Assembly: GCF_011044155.1 (NCBI RefSeq)
Contig: NZ_CP049056.1
Span: forward strand, 3,724,001-3,788,000
Direction of reading: 5' to 3'
DNA length: 64,000 nt
Source of the DNA: Pikeienuella piscinae
GTDB lineage: Bacteria; Pseudomonadota; Alphaproteobacteria; Rhodobacterales; Rhodobacteraceae
The position numbers and the translations under genes are program-made. Below the pieces are notes generated by a model. The model made no database searches. It saw only the letters and a list, made by a program, of their open reading frames with translations, and was not told the origin of the DNA. This document shows, in pieces, positions 26,159-39,183 of the stretch (within the stretch, counting starts at the first letter, position 1; every line of letters begins with the position of its first letter).

Positions 26159-28360
26159 ATGGGAAATGGCGTGACGGACGTCGCTGAACGCTTCGCGCCG
26201 GGCGCGCTGGTGGCGGTGCTGACGCCGCTGCCGGTGGAACGCGCCTATGATTACCGGACGGGGCCAGACATGGCGTTGGCGCCGGGTGATTTCGTCGAGG
26301 TGGAGGTTGGACCGAACGTCGTCATCGGCGTGGTCTGGGGGAAGGGCGCGGGAGATGCGGACGCCGCGAAGCTGAAAACCGTGCTCCGCCGGCTCGACCT
26401 GCCGCCGGCGACGGCGGCGCTGCGGGCGTTCCTCTCTCGCGCCGCCGACTACACGTTGACGCCGCTCGGCGGCATGTTGCGGCTCGCGACGCGCGCCCCC
26501 GATCTCGGTCGCCCGCCGCGCCCGCGCGTCGTCTATCGCCCCGGCGCGCCGGCTGCGCGTGAGACCTCGGCGCGAAAGCGCGTTCTCGCTGCGCTGGCGG
26601 AAACCGGCGGCGCCATGTCTGCGGCTGAGCTTTCCGCCTTCGCCGGGGTGTCTGCGGGCGTCGTCAAGGGGATGGCTGCGCTTGGCGCGCTGGTGGCGGA
26701 GGAACGCTCCGGCGGACGGCCCTTCGCGCCGCTCGACCCGGCCGTCGCGCCCGCCGCGCTATCGGAGGATCAGGAGGCCGCGGCGGCGCGGCTTCGCGCA
26801 GCGGTCGCGGCGCGAACCTTCAGCGCGATTCTCCTGCGGGGCGTCACCGGCTCCGGCAAGACCGAGGTCTATCTCGAAGCCATCTCCGAATGTCTGAAGC
26901 AGGGGCGCCAGGCGCTGATCCTATTGCCGGAGATCGCGCTGACCGCGGCCTTTATCGACCGGGTCGAACGGCGCTTCGGCGCGCGCCCGGCGGAATGGCA
27001 TTCCGGAATCGCCGGGGCTGAGCGACGGCGCGTCTGGGTTGGCGTCGCGACCGGCGCGGCGCGGCTGGTCGTGGGGGCGCGCTCGGCGCTGTTCCTTCCC
27101 TTCGCCGATCCAGGCCTGATCGTCGTGGATGAGGAGCACGACGGCTCCTACAAGCAGGAGGACGGCGCACTCTATAACGCGCGCGACATGGCGGTGCTGC
27201 GCGCCTCGCTCGAAGGCGCGGCGATCGTGCTCGCCTCCGCCACGCCTTCGCTGGAGACATGGGCGAACGCCGAGGCGGGGAAATACGCCCGTGTCGAGTT
27301 GTCGGAACGGTTTGGCGTCGCCGAACTGCCGGAGGTCCGGCTGCTCGATATCCGCGAGGAAGGCCCGCCCGCCGGACGCTGGATCGCGCCGGCGCTTGCA
27401 CGCGCCGCCAAGGCGCGAATCGATGCGGGCGAGCAGGTGCTGTTCTTCCTCAACCGGCGCGGCTACGCGCCGCTCACCGTGTGCCGCGCCTGCGGGCATT
27501 TCTTCGAATGCCGGGATTGCGACGCGCGCATGGTCGAGCACCGTTTCCGCAAGCGCCTCGTCTGCCATCAGTGCGGCCGGACGGAGCCGATCCCGACCGC
27601 TTGCCCCGCCTGCGGGCGCGAGGACCGGCTCGCCGCCACCGGCCCGGGCGTCGAGCGGCTGGCGGAGGAGGCGGAGCAGATCTTCCCCGATTCGCGAATC
27701 GCGATCCTCTCCTCCGACATCGCCGCCGGCGCGATCAAGGAGGAAATCGCGCGGATCGCCGCCGGCGGCGCGGACCTGATCATCGGAACGCAGATCGTCG
27801 CGAAGGGGCATAATTTCCCGCTTCTGACGCTGGTCGGCGTGATCGACGCCGATCTCGGCCTTCAGGGCGGTGATCTTCGGGCGGCGGAGCGGACATTCCA
27901 GCTTGTGCGCCAGGTCGCCGGCCGCGCCGGACGGGCGGAGCGGCCGGGCGTCGCGCTGGTCCAGACGGCGGCGCCGGATCACGCCGTGATGCGGGCGTTG
28001 GTCTCAGGCGACGCGGAGGCGTTTCTGAACGAACTGGCGGCGGAGCGCCGCCGCGCCGGGGCGCCGCCCTACGGCAGGATGGCGGGGGTGATCCTGTCCG
28101 GTCGGAACGAGGCGCAGGTCTGGGCGACGGCGGAGGCGCTGGCCAGGGCGGATGAGCCGCTGCGCGCGGCGGGGGCGGAACTGTTCGGCCCCGCCCCCGC
28201 CCCGATCGCACGAATCCGCGGCAAGGCGCGGGTGCGGCTGTTGGTGAAGGTGGCGAAGGGCGCGCCGCTTCAGGCTGCGCTCCGGCGCTGGCGCGCGGCG
28301 GTGAAGACGCCTTCCGCGGTGCGCGTCGCCATCGATATCGATCCGCAGAGCTTTCTCTGA
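26159..28360 (+). CDS. priA: Primosomal replication restart helicase PriA
   Basis: A 733-residue SF2 helicase. Order: 3'-DNA-end binding N-terminal domain (about 1-110), winged-helix region (about 135-190), helicase core with Walker [16 protein letters not shown] and Walker B VDEEHD, then the zinc-binding region with paired CxxC motifs ([14 protein letters not shown] and [18 protein letters not shown]), and helicase motifs V-VI ([14 protein letters not shown] and [13 protein letters not shown]). It restarts stalled replication forks. It is divergent from the transaldolase gene and upstream of the ATP synthase operon. Confidence 0.96.
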   Translation: MGNGVTDVAERFAPGALVAVLTPLPVERAYDYRTGPDMALAPGDFVEVEVGPNVVIGVVWGKGAGDADAAKLKTVLRRLDLPPATAALRAFLSRAADYTLTPLGGMLRLATRAPDLGRPPRPRVVYRPGAPAARETSARKRVLAALAETGGAMSAAELSAFAGVSAGVVKGMAALGALVAEERSGGRPFAPLDPAVAPAALSEDQEAAAARLRAAVAARTFSAILLRGVTGSGKTEVYLEAISECLKQGRQALILLPEIALTAAFIDRVERRFGARPAEWHSGIAGAERRRVWVGVATGAARLVVGARSALFLPFADPGLIVVDEEHDGSYKQEDGALYNARDMAVLRASLEGAAIVLASATPSLETWANAEAGKYARVELSERFGVAELPEVRLLDIREEGPPAGRWIAPALARAAKARIDAGEQVLFFLNRRGYAPLTVCRACGHFFECRDCDARMVEHRFRKRLVCHQCGRTEPIPTACPACGREDRLAATGPGVERLAEEAEQIFPDSRIAILSSDIAAGAIKEEIARIAAGGADLIIGTQIVAKGHNFPLLTLVGVIDADLGLQGGDLRAAERTFQLVRQVAGRAGRAERPGVALVQTAAPDHAVMRALVSGDAEAFLNELAAERRRAGAPPYGRMAGVILSGRNEAQVWATAEALARADEPLRAAGAELFGPAPAPIARIRGKARVRLLVKVAKGAPLQAALRRWRAAVKTPSAVRVAIDIDPQSFL

Positions 28361-28452
28361 TTCCCGCGACCGGAGGGCGGGAATCGCTCGGGTTTCCCCG
28401 CATTGCAGCAAAAAAACTGCGCCGCCCGCGCGGGGCGCCTTCCGATTTTCCA

Positions 28453-28462
28453 CAACATGTTG
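28453..28462. promoter_or_regulatory. Palindrome in the priA-atpH intergenic region
   Basis: Perfect 10-bp palindrome CAACATGTTG in the 269-nt region between priA and atpH. It lies 168-177 nt upstream of atpH and could be an operator for the ATP synthase operon; no regulator can be named. Confidence 0.25.
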
Positions 28463-28467
28463 AAAGA

Positions 28468-28499
28468 GCTGCGATCAGCTTCCCCAAGATGATCGCAGC
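28468..28499. promoter_or_regulatory. 10-bp inverted repeat upstream of atpH
   Basis: Perfect arms GCTGCGATCA and TGATCGCAGC with a 12-nt loop. It has no T tract, so a simple terminator for priA is doubtful; it may be a regulator site or a stable RNA hairpin in the atp leader. The remaining bases between 28361 and 28629 also hold a 9-bp hairpin starting at the priA stop (28359-28385). Confidence 0.35.
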
Positions 28500-28629
28500 G
28501 GGCATTGCAAAGCTTGCGAGGCCCATGATAGGCAACGCGCGGCTTCGGGGGCCGCTGCGCCCGGGAAGAAATCGCCATGCCGTCTGGCCGGAACACCCGG
28601 CTCGAAACTGACGACGACGAGGGAATTGG

Positions 28630-29186
28630 ATGAGCGACAGGTCAGCCTCGACCGCAGGGATCGCCGGGCGCTATGCGGCCGCGATTTTTGAGTTGGCGGA
28701 GGAGAGCGACAAGCTTGAATCCGTCGAAGGCCATCTTGGCGCGCTGAAGGCCGCGATCGGTGAGAGCGACGACTTCGCCGCCCTGATCGCAAGCCCGATC
28801 GTGTCGCGCGAGGATCAGGGCGCCGCGATGGCGGCGATCTGCAAGGCGATGGAGATCGGCGCGCCTGTCTCCTCGCTGGTCGGGCTGATGGCGGCCAAAC
28901 GGCGGCTTTTCGCCTTGCCGCAGGTGATCGAAGCATTCAGCGCGCTTCTCGCCAAGAAGCGCGGCGTTGTCGCCGCCGAGGTGACTGCCGCGACGCCGCT
29001 GACGGCGGCGCAGCAAGAAGAGCTGGAAGCCGTTATCAAGAAATTCGCGGGCGCGGACATCGCGCTCGACGTCACCGTGGACGAGGCGCTAATCGGCGGT
29101 CTCGTCGTCAAGGTGGGCTCGAAGATGATCGACACCTCGATCCGCTCGCGCCTCGCCTCCCTTGAAACCGCTATGAAAGAGGTCGG

Positions 29187-29190
<4 letters not shown>
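28630..29190 (+). CDS. atpH: F1F0 ATP synthase subunit delta
   Basis: A 186-residue delta (OSCP) subunit. It has the helical N-terminal domain that binds the alpha subunit tip ([17 protein letters not shown]) and the C-terminal stalk part ending [22 protein letters not shown]. It joins F1 to the peripheral b stalk. It is the first gene of atpHAGDC; its stop overlaps the atpA start by 4 nt. The F0 genes are elsewhere, as usual in alphaproteobacteria. Confidence 0.96.
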
Positions 29191-30728
<1,538 letters not shown>

Positions 30729-30755
30729 GCAAAAACCGGAGGGGGATAGCGCCCG

Positions 30756-33079
<2,324 letters not shown>

Positions 33080-33101
33080 TCGCGCCGACAGGGAGGCTGA
33101 G

Positions 33102-33506
33102 ATGGCCGACAAGATGAACTTCGAGTTGGTCTCGCCCGAGCGCCGGTTGGCGGCGGGCGAGGCGGACATGGTGACGATCCCCGGCATGGAAGGGGATATC
33201 GGCGCGCTGCCCGGCCACGCGCCGTTCCTGACGACGCTCCGCCCCGGCGTCCTGACCGTGACCGGCGGTGAGGCGGAAGGCGAATACTTCGTCACCGGCG
33301 GCTTCGCCGAGATCACGCCTGAGGGCGTCGCAATCCTCGCCGAGGAAACTCTCGCGCGCGCCGAGTTGGACCGCGAGTTTCTCGATGAGCGGATCACGAA
33401 GGCGCGCGCCGAGCTTGACGAGATCGACAGCCAGGATCATCATGGCCAACGAACCGCGAGCCAACGGCTGAACGACCTCCTCACAGCCGTCGAACATATG
33501 TTCTGA
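33102..33506 (+). CDS. atpC: F1F0 ATP synthase subunit epsilon
   Basis: A 134-residue epsilon subunit: an N-terminal beta sandwich (ERRLAAGEADMVTIPGMEGDIGALPGHAPFLTTL, given as a range about 10-45) and a C-terminal helical part that regulates ATPase activity. It is the last gene of the operon, followed 30 nt later by a strong terminator. Confidence 0.95.
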   Translation: MADKMNFELVSPERRLAAGEADMVTIPGMEGDIGALPGHAPFLTTLRPGVLTVTGGEAEGEYFVTGGFAEITPEGVAILAEETLARAELDREFLDERITKARAELDEIDSQDHHGQRTASQRLNDLLTAVEHMF

Positions 33507-33535
33507 AATTTCGGACAATTGGCGGTACGAAAAAT

Positions 33536-33570
33536 GACCGCCCTTCGCCATTCGGCGGGGGCGGTCTTTT
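33536..33570 (+). terminator. Rho-independent terminator of the atpHAGDC operon
   Basis: An 8-bp stem GACCGCCC / GGGCGGTC with a 15-nt loop followed by TTTT, 30 nt after the atpC stop. No further gene follows on this strand for over 600 nt. Confidence 0.9.
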
Positions 33571-34172
33571 GATGCCGGCGATCGGTTGGCGTCCTTGAGC
33601 AGAGATACGACGAAAGAGGCCGTCGCCTGGCCCACGACGCGCAAAAGGCGTGAAGCCGCCCCGGATTGCTCAGGAGCCGAGGGGCGCCGGCCCCGTAGAA
33701 CACCCCTACCGCGGAAGATGCGAACCCGTTGAGAACGCGTACTCCGGCGCAGATGAGCCTTGCCAGTCATATTCGTCCTCTGATCGCGAATCGCGATGCG
33801 GCGATGACGCCGGCAATGTGGGGATAACCCGTCGAAATCCGAATTTGCGCCAGAACCGGCGAGATTGGGGTTGTTCGGCCCCGGCGTTCGGGTGGCCGAT
33901 GCCGGAGTTGCGGTCAATCGATCTGAGCCTCGAGCGGCGCCTGGATCTCCACCGGGTCAAGCGGGCTGAACCGACTGGATGATCTCACGGCGCGAACCTC
34001 TCTCAAGCGCACATGGATAGGTGTTCGTGGCGCGGCGTATCGCGCGTCATGTGCCTGTCGCACAGGACGTAGACGGAATCAGGCCGAAAGGCGTCGCGCA
34101 CGCGCCAACGCCGCGGCCGGACTGGACGCATCTTCCGACCGAGGAACGCACGGACCGACCGAGGAGCCTAGG
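33571..34172. other. Intergenic region of about 600 nt, nothing recognised
   Basis: Between the atp terminator and the dimethylglycine dehydrogenase-like gene. Short frames exist on both strands (33650-33982 plus; 33706-33960 minus), but they are rich in Arg, Ser and Pro, lack family features and have poor start contexts. A minus-strand ATG near 33773 has a good purine tract before it, but its frame runs through the atp terminator into atpC. No tRNA-like T-loop is visible. The last 30 nt hold the ribosome binding site GAGGAGCC of the next gene. Confidence 0.5.
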
Positions 34173-36662
34173 ATGAGAACCCACGCCCGCGCCGTCGTCG
34201 TCGGAGGCGGCGCTGTCGGCGCCTCCATCGCTTATCATCTGGCGAAGGCGGGCTGGACCGATGTCGTGCTGCTGGAGCGGGACGAACTGACCTCCGGTTC
34301 GACTTGGCATGCGGCCGGATTGCTGCCGCTCTTCAACATGTCCTACGCGACGAGCCACATCCACGACTACAGCGTAAAATTCTACAAGGAATTGGAGGCC
34401 GAGACCGGGCTCGACGCCGGATTCTCGGTCGTTGGCAATCTGCGCATGGCGCAGACCGATGCGCGGATGGACGAATACGCGCTTTACGCGGCGACGGCGG
34501 AGAGCGTCGGCATCCCCTTCGAATGGCTGACGCCGAAGGAGATCGGCGCGCGATGGCCTCTGGTCAGAACAGATGATCTGAAAGGGGCGATCTTTCATCC
34601 GACCGACGGTTACATCAACCCGGCGGACGTGACGCAGGCGATGGCTAAGGGCGCCCGCCAGCGGGGGGTGGAGATCATTCGCCGCGCCCATGTCACGGGG
34701 TTCGAACGGCGCGGCGACGAGTGGGTGGTGAAAGCGGCGAAGATGGTCGAGAAGGGCGGCAATCTTGTCACCTCCGACGAGACGTTCGAGATCGCCTGCG
34801 AGCACGTCGTCACCGCGACGGGAAACCACGCGCAGGCGACGGCGGCGATGGTCGGCTGCTACATCCCGGCGATGCCGGTCGAGCACCAGTATATCGTGAC
34901 CGAGCCAGATCCGGCCTTGCTGGAATGGCGCAAGGCGAATGGCGAGCATCCTGTCCTCCGCGACGCCGACGCGAAATGGTATGTGAGGGAAGAGCGCGGC
35001 GGGTGGATTCTCGGCCCCTATGAGCGCGGCGCCCCGGCGCGGTTCCAGTTTGGCGTGCCGGAAACATTCCGCGCCGATCTCTTTCCGCTCGATCTCGAGC
35101 GGATCGAGACGGAATACCTCTCGATGATTCACCGGCTGCCCTCCTCCGAGAACGCCGGTCTCAAGGACGATTTCAACGGCCCGATCTGCTACACGCCGGA
35201 TGGAAACCCACTGGTCGGCCCGGCCCCGGGGGTGGAGAATTTCTGGTTCGCGGAGGGGTTCTCCTTCGGTATCACCGCCGCCGGCGGAACCGGCCACTAT
35301 CTTGCGCAGGTGATGACGGAGGGCGAGGCGGAGATCGACATGTGGTCGCTCGACCCGCGCCGCTACGGACGCTGGGTCAACCGCGAGTACGCGCGGCGCA
35401 AGAACGAAGAATGCTACGAGCACGTTTTCATTCTTCACCATGCCGACGAAGAGCGCGAGGCGGCCCGCCCGCTTCGCACCGCGCCCTGTTACGAGCGAAT
35501 GAAGGCGGCCGGGGCGCAGTTCGGGCAGGTGAACGGTTGGGAGCGGCCGAACTACTTCGCGCCCGAAGGGTTCGACGACCATGCCAGCCGCAGCTTCCGC
35601 CGTGGCGGCTGGTGGAAATATGCGGTTGAGGAAGCGAAAGCGGCGCGCGAGCGCGCCGGGCTCTTCGATGCCACCGCATTCACCAAGCACCGTATCGCCG
35701 GTCCGGGCGCGACGGCGTTCCTCGACTGGCTGACCTGCAACAAGCTGCCGCGGATCGGGCGGATCAACCTCACCTACGGTCTGACGGAGGCCGGCACGAT
35801 CCGGACGGAGCTGACCATAGTGCGCGAGGGCGAGGATGAATATTACGTTGTCACCGCCGGCGCCGCGCAGGCGTATGATCATGATTGGTTGGTGAAGGAG
35901 GCGGCGGCGAAGCGCGCTGATCTCGGTTGGATCGAGGTGCAGGACGTCACGTCCCAATGGGGTGTCTTCGCGCTGGCGGGGCCGCGCGCGCGCGATATCC
36001 TGAAAGAGATCATTGTCGACGCGGACCCGGCGACCGCGCTTACAAACAAGGCGTTCCCCTGGCTTTCGGCGAAGAACATCGACCTCGGCATGGTTCCGGT
36101 GAAGGCGATCCGCGTCGCCTATACCGGCGAGTTGGGGTGGGAGCTCCATCACCCGATCGAGATGCAGAACCATCTCTTCGATCTTCTCGTCGCTGCTGGC
36201 GCGAAACACGGCATGAAGCTCTGCGGGGCGCGGGCGCAGAACTGGCTCCGACAGGAAAAGAGTTACCGCGCCTTCGGATCCGATCTCGGCCGCGACGCGA
36301 CGCCGCTCGAGGCCGGGCTCGACCGGTTCGTTGATATGGAGAAGGTCTTTCGCGGCAAGGAGGCGATGGCGGCGACCGGCGTGCGCGCCCGATGCGTGAC
36401 GCTTCTGATCGACGGACCGGAGGACGCCGATCCCTGGGGCCGTGAGGCGCTCTCACTCGATGGCGAGACGGTCGGCCGCCTCACCTCCGGCGGCTATTCC
36501 GTGCATTTCGGCAAGCAGATCGGAATCGGTTACGTGCGGCCCGATCTCGCGGCGGTCGGAACGAAGCTGAAGGTCAGCATGTTCCGCGCGCTCTGGGACG
36601 CGGAAGTTGTGGAGGACAGCCCCTATGACCCGACGAACGCCGCGATCCGCATGAACGGTTAA
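34173..36662 (+). CDS. FAD-dependent dimethylglycine/sarcosine dehydrogenase-like protein with GcvT domain
   Basis: An 829-residue two-part protein. The N-terminal part (about 1-400) is a DAO-type flavoprotein with GGGAVGASIAYHL and STWHAAGL, where H46 matches the histidine that binds FAD covalently in dimethylglycine and sarcosine dehydrogenases. The C-terminal part (about 430-820) is GcvT-like, with a folate-binding fold (ELGWELHHPIEM, GARAQNWLRQEKSYRAFG, and a C-terminal barrel). It likely demethylates a methylated glycine and passes the one-carbon unit to tetrahydrofolate. No transporter or partner gene is adjacent. Which N-methyl substrate is used is not readable. Confidence 0.9.
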   Translation: MRTHARAVVVGGGAVGASIAYHLAKAGWTDVVLLERDELTSGSTWHAAGLLPLFNMSYATSHIHDYSVKFYKELEAETGLDAGFSVVGNLRMAQTDARMDEYALYAATAESVGIPFEWLTPKEIGARWPLVRTDDLKGAIFHPTDGYINPADVTQAMAKGARQRGVEIIRRAHVTGFERRGDEWVVKAAKMVEKGGNLVTSDETFEIACEHVVTATGNHAQATAAMVGCYIPAMPVEHQYIVTEPDPALLEWRKANGEHPVLRDADAKWYVREERGGWILGPYERGAPARFQFGVPETFRADLFPLDLERIETEYLSMIHRLPSSENAGLKDDFNGPICYTPDGNPLVGPAPGVENFWFAEGFSFGITAAGGTGHYLAQVMTEGEAEIDMWSLDPRRYGRWVNREYARRKNEECYEHVFILHHADEEREAARPLRTAPCYERMKAAGAQFGQVNGWERPNYFAPEGFDDHASRSFRRGGWWKYAVEEAKAARERAGLFDATAFTKHRIAGPGATAFLDWLTCNKLPRIGRINLTYGLTEAGTIRTELTIVREGEDEYYVVTAGAAQAYDHDWLVKEAAAKRADLGWIEVQDVTSQWGVFALAGPRARDILKEIIVDADPATALTNKAFPWLSAKNIDLGMVPVKAIRVAYTGELGWELHHPIEMQNHLFDLLVAAGAKHGMKLCGARAQNWLRQEKSYRAFGSDLGRDATPLEAGLDRFVDMEKVFRGKEAMAATGVRARCVTLLIDGPEDADPWGREALSLDGETVGRLTSGGYSVHFGKQIGIGYVRPDLAAVGTKLKVSMFRALWDAEVVEDSPYDPTNAAIRMNG

Positions 36663-36690
36663 AAAACCCCCGGCGTGGAGGCGCCGGGGG
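36661..36690 (-). terminator. Minus-strand rho-independent terminator
   Basis: A perfect 9-bp stem CCCCCGGCG / CGCCGGGGG with a 6-nt loop. The T tract (six T) lies on the minus strand, so it terminates leftward transcripts; the A run overlaps the TAA stop of the flavoprotein gene. A stem without a U tract on the plus strand would be a weak stop for the flavoprotein mRNA. Confidence 0.8.
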
Positions 36691-36960
36691 TCAGTGAGAG
36701 AGAGTTCGCCCCGAAGAGCGACGGACTGCGAGGCGGAACAGGCGGGGGCGCTCCCCCCTCCTGTCCGGCGGGATCTTTCCGGCGCCTCGGTCAGGACGAC
36801 GCAAACGAAACTGCGCTCGTCCGGTGCCGAAGAGATGGCCCGCCGTCCAATGATCATCTGAACTGCGATATTTCAGTCGGGATCAATGTTCCGATGAGAG
36901 GAGTCCTACCCGCGCGCCGTGACCTGCGCGTGAGACCGGTCGCGCGCCAGCGTCAAATCG
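36691..36960 (-). ncRNA. Candidate small-RNA gene between two minus-strand terminators
   Basis: This interval has no credible protein gene but is bracketed on its left by a strong minus-strand terminator, while the upstream minus-strand gene already has its own terminator at 37004-37030. A transcript must therefore start inside it if the left terminator has a purpose. A possible TTGACG minus-35 lies at 36951-36956 with a weak minus-10 17 nt on. Internally, a 10-bp hairpin with one mismatch forms around 36740-36770 (CAGGCGGGGG / CCCCCTCCTG in plus-strand order). It does not match SRP RNA, tmRNA or RNase P motifs that I can recall. A short leaky frame from 36857 also exists and lacks a good ribosome binding site. 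Confidence 0.35.
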
Positions 36961-37003
36961 AGTGATCTATTGTACATCGGCGGCGGATTCCGGCGTCGCG
37001 AAG

Positions 37004-37030
37004 AAAAACCCCCCGGCCGAGACCGGGGGG
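37004..37030 (-). terminator. Minus-strand terminator after the EamA gene
   Basis: A perfect 8-bp stem CCCCCCGG / CCGGGGGG with a 6-nt loop and a TTTTT tract on the minus strand, 283 nt past the stop of the EamA gene that ends at 37313. Confidence 0.8.
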
Positions 37031-37312
37031 TGCGCGGGAGCAACGCCCCACGTCTCAGTTCGATCCGGCGCGCGAGGCCTCCCCCGACGCCGTGCGCCTG
37101 TCTGATGACGCCGCCAGCGAACGCAATTCCGCCGACGCCGCCGACGCGCGGCGGCCCGATCAGATCACAATAAGCGAGTAAAACCCCTTCGGCCTTTTCT
37201 GGCCCGATGCCGCGATAATCAATTGGCGGGCGTGACTCGCGCGTGACAGGGGCTGTAAAACAAGAAAAACTGACGTTTTTGTTGAGAAATTGCCGGCAGA
37301 CGTTAGCGCGAA
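37031..37312. other. Intergenic stretch between EamA gene and its terminator
   Basis: No credible gene on either strand. On the minus strand it would be a long 3' untranslated region of the EamA mRNA, or it could hold a separate small transcript ending at 37004. An AT-rich stretch at about 37255-37285 (CAAGAAAAACTGACG) is unlike the surroundings and could contain a promoter. Confidence 0.4.
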
Positions 37313-38125
37313 TCACCGGCGGCGGAGCCTTTCTATGCTGGACCAGGCGAGTGCGGAGATGATCATCGCGCCGCCGATCAGCGTCGTGTCGCCTGGATAT
37401 TCGCTGAGCGCCCACCAGACGAGCAATGGGCCGATCACCGCTTCGATCAGCATCAGAAGGCTCACCTCGACAGCCGGTATATGCCGCGGTCCCATGGTGA
37501 GGCACCACGTCGCGACGGGCATGACCAGCAGGCCCATTGCGAGGAGCGGCGGGAGCGCCGCCGCCGGGACGGTGAAATCGGCGACAAAAACGCTGGCCAC
37601 CACCGCGCTCATCAGCGCCGCGGGGCCAAGCATCGGCGTCATGTCGAGCGGGCGCACGCTCCGTGAAATCACGAAGGACGAGGCGAGAAAGAACGCGGCG
37701 CCGAGCGCGGCGAGGTCTCCGATCAGGGAGTCTGGACCGCCTTCGTTCGCGCCGCCGAAGGCGATCAGGGCGATGCCGGCGAGCGCGATCGCTATCGTGC
37801 GGATGGTGCGCCGGTCCGGCCGTTCGCCGAGCGCCGCCCAGGAAATCAACGCGGAAAAGACCGGTGAGGTCGAGACGATGAAGAGCGTATTGCCGACGCT
37901 GGTTTCGCGCACCGCGAAAATGAAGCAGAACGATGTGGCGACGAAAGCGGTTGCAAAGGCGAGACCATAGCCGCGAAGCGCCAATATCTTCGCTGGATAG
38001 CCCCGGCCATACATGAGGATCAGGACGAGTGTGACCGCACAGCCGCCGATCAGCCCGCGCCAGAACATCGTCGGCCATTGCTCCATCGCCATCAGGCGCA
38101 AAAGCAGGCTGTCCGGCGAATACAT
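37313..38125 (-). CDS. EamA/DMT-family transporter
   Basis: An inner-membrane transporter with about nine to ten helices, 270 residues from the first in-frame ATG. Typical EamA segments are MFWRGLIGGCAVTLVLILM, FIVSTSPVFSALISWAALGERP and EVSLLMLIEAVIGPLLVWW. The first helix, GVITVAFGALMYSPDSLLLRL, begins before that ATG, so the true start is probably upstream; the only candidate between here and the dehydratase stop is a CTG at 38194 that overlaps that stop (CTGA). It is the last gene of the minus-strand operon starting at the haloacid dehalogenase or the transglycosylase gene. Confidence 0.82.
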   Translation of the reverse strand: MYSPDSLLLRLMAMEQWPTMFWRGLIGGCAVTLVLILMYGRGYPAKILALRGYGLAFATAFVATSFCFIFAVRETSVGNTLFIVSTSPVFSALISWAALGERPDRRTIRTIAIALAGIALIAFGGANEGGPDSLIGDLAALGAAFFLASSFVISRSVRPLDMTPMLGPAALMSAVVASVFVADFTVPAAALPPLLAMGLLVMPVATWCLTMGPRHIPAVEVSLLMLIEAVIGPLLVWWALSEYPGDTTLIGGAMIISALAWSSIERLRRR

Positions 38126-38190
38126 CAGCGCGCCGAACGCGACCGTGATGACGCCGCGTCGGTAGTCGGCGCTGTCGATCGTGGCGGGTC

Positions 38191-39183
38191 TCAGGGCGCG
38201 TCTCCGTAATCCGACAGCGCGGCGGCGAAGACGCCGGGGTCTACATTTCCGCCGGAGACCGTGCAGATCACCGCGTCGCCCTCGATCTCCTCGCGCCGGA
38301 AAAGCACCGAGGCGAGCGCGACCGCGCCGCCGGGCTCCGCGACGATTTTCAGATGCTTCCAGGCGGTCGCCATGGCGCAGCGCGCTTCTTCGTCGCCGAC
38401 CACGAGGCCAGGCCCGCAAAGGCGGCGCATGACGGGAAAGGTCAGCTCGCCCGGCTGCGGCGTGAGTATGGCGTCGCAGATCGAGCTACCGACGCCGTCG
38501 TTCCGCTCACGCCGTCCGGAGCGAAGAGAGCGCGCGGCGTCGTCGAAGCCGGCGGGCTCCGCCGGGCGCACGCGAAGCCTGGGCGCCGCGGCCTCCAGCG
38601 CCAGCGCGGCTCCGGCGGTGAAGCCGCCGCCGCCGCAGCAGATCACGACATCCGCTTCCGCCACTCCGACGGCCGCCGTTTGCGCCGCAATCTCCAGCCC
38701 GCACGTTCCTTGCCCGGCGATCACCATCGGCTCATCGAACGGTTTGATCGGCGTCAGCCCGCGCTCCGCCGCGAGGGTGGCGCCGAGCGCGTCGCGATCC
38801 TCCGACCGACGGTCGTATAGGACGATTTCAGCGCCGTAGCCGCGCGCGCCTGCGATCTTCGCCTGTGGCGCGTCCGATGGCATGATGATCACCGCCGGCG
38901 CGCCGTGCAGCTTCGCAGCGAGGGCGACGCCCTGCGCGTGATTGCCCGATGAGAAGGCGATGACTCCCTTCGCGCGCGCCGCAGGGTCGAGCGCGGAGAG
39001 CGCGCTCCAGCCGCCGCGGAACTTGAAGCTGCCGGTTCTTTGCAGACATTCAGCCTTCACCAGCACACGGCGCCCTGCGATGACGTTGAGGGTGTCCGAT
39101 TCCAGAAGCGGCGTCACCCGCGCCGCGCCCTCCAGGCGGCGCGCAGCCGCGCGGATTTCGGCGATGCCGACCGAATCAGTCAT
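38191..39183 (-). CDS. PLP-dependent threonine/serine dehydratase-like enzyme
   Basis: A 330-residue fold-type II PLP enzyme. K54 in TGSFKFRGG is the Schiff-base lysine, SSGNHAQGVALAA binds the substrate carboxylate and CCGGGGFTAG the phosphate of PLP. It resembles threonine dehydratase or serine/threo-3-hydroxyaspartate dehydratase without the regulatory ACT domain, so a catabolic form is likely. It overlaps the hydrolase gene by 8 nt, and its stop overlaps a possible start of the EamA gene. Substrate not certain. Confidence 0.88.
   Translation of the reverse strand: MTDSVGIAEIRAAARRLEGAARVTPLLESDTLNVIAGRRVLVKAECLQRTGSFKFRGGWSALSALDPAARAKGVIAFSSGNHAQGVALAAKLHGAPAVIIMPSDAPQAKIAGARGYGAEIVLYDRRSEDRDALGATLAAERGLTPIKPFDEPMVIAGQGTCGLEIAAQTAAVGVAEADVVICCGGGGFTAGAALALEAAAPRLRVRPAEPAGFDDAARSLRSGRRERNDGVGSSICDAILTPQPGELTFPVMRRLCGPGLVVGDEEARCAMATAWKHLKIVAEPGGAVALASVLFRREEIEGDAVICTVSGGNVDPGVFAAALSDYGDAP

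Noticed and set aside
33810-33840. DnaA-box-like GTTATCCCCA on the minus strand
   Set aside because: One mismatch to TTATNCACA and no cluster of boxes, AT-rich unwinding region or dnaA/hemE neighbours; not an origin.
33650-33982. Plus-strand 110-residue frame in the intergenic gap
   Set aside because: No family pattern, weak start context and unusual composition.
34047-36209. Minus-strand frame of 720 residues antisense to the dimethylglycine dehydrogenase-like gene
   Set aside because: Shadow of a strongly supported gene; no recognisable domain.
36675-36965. Plus-strand 96-residue frame after the flavoprotein gene
   Set aside because: Starts inside the terminator hairpin, no ribosome binding site, Arg/Gly-rich; not supported as a gene.
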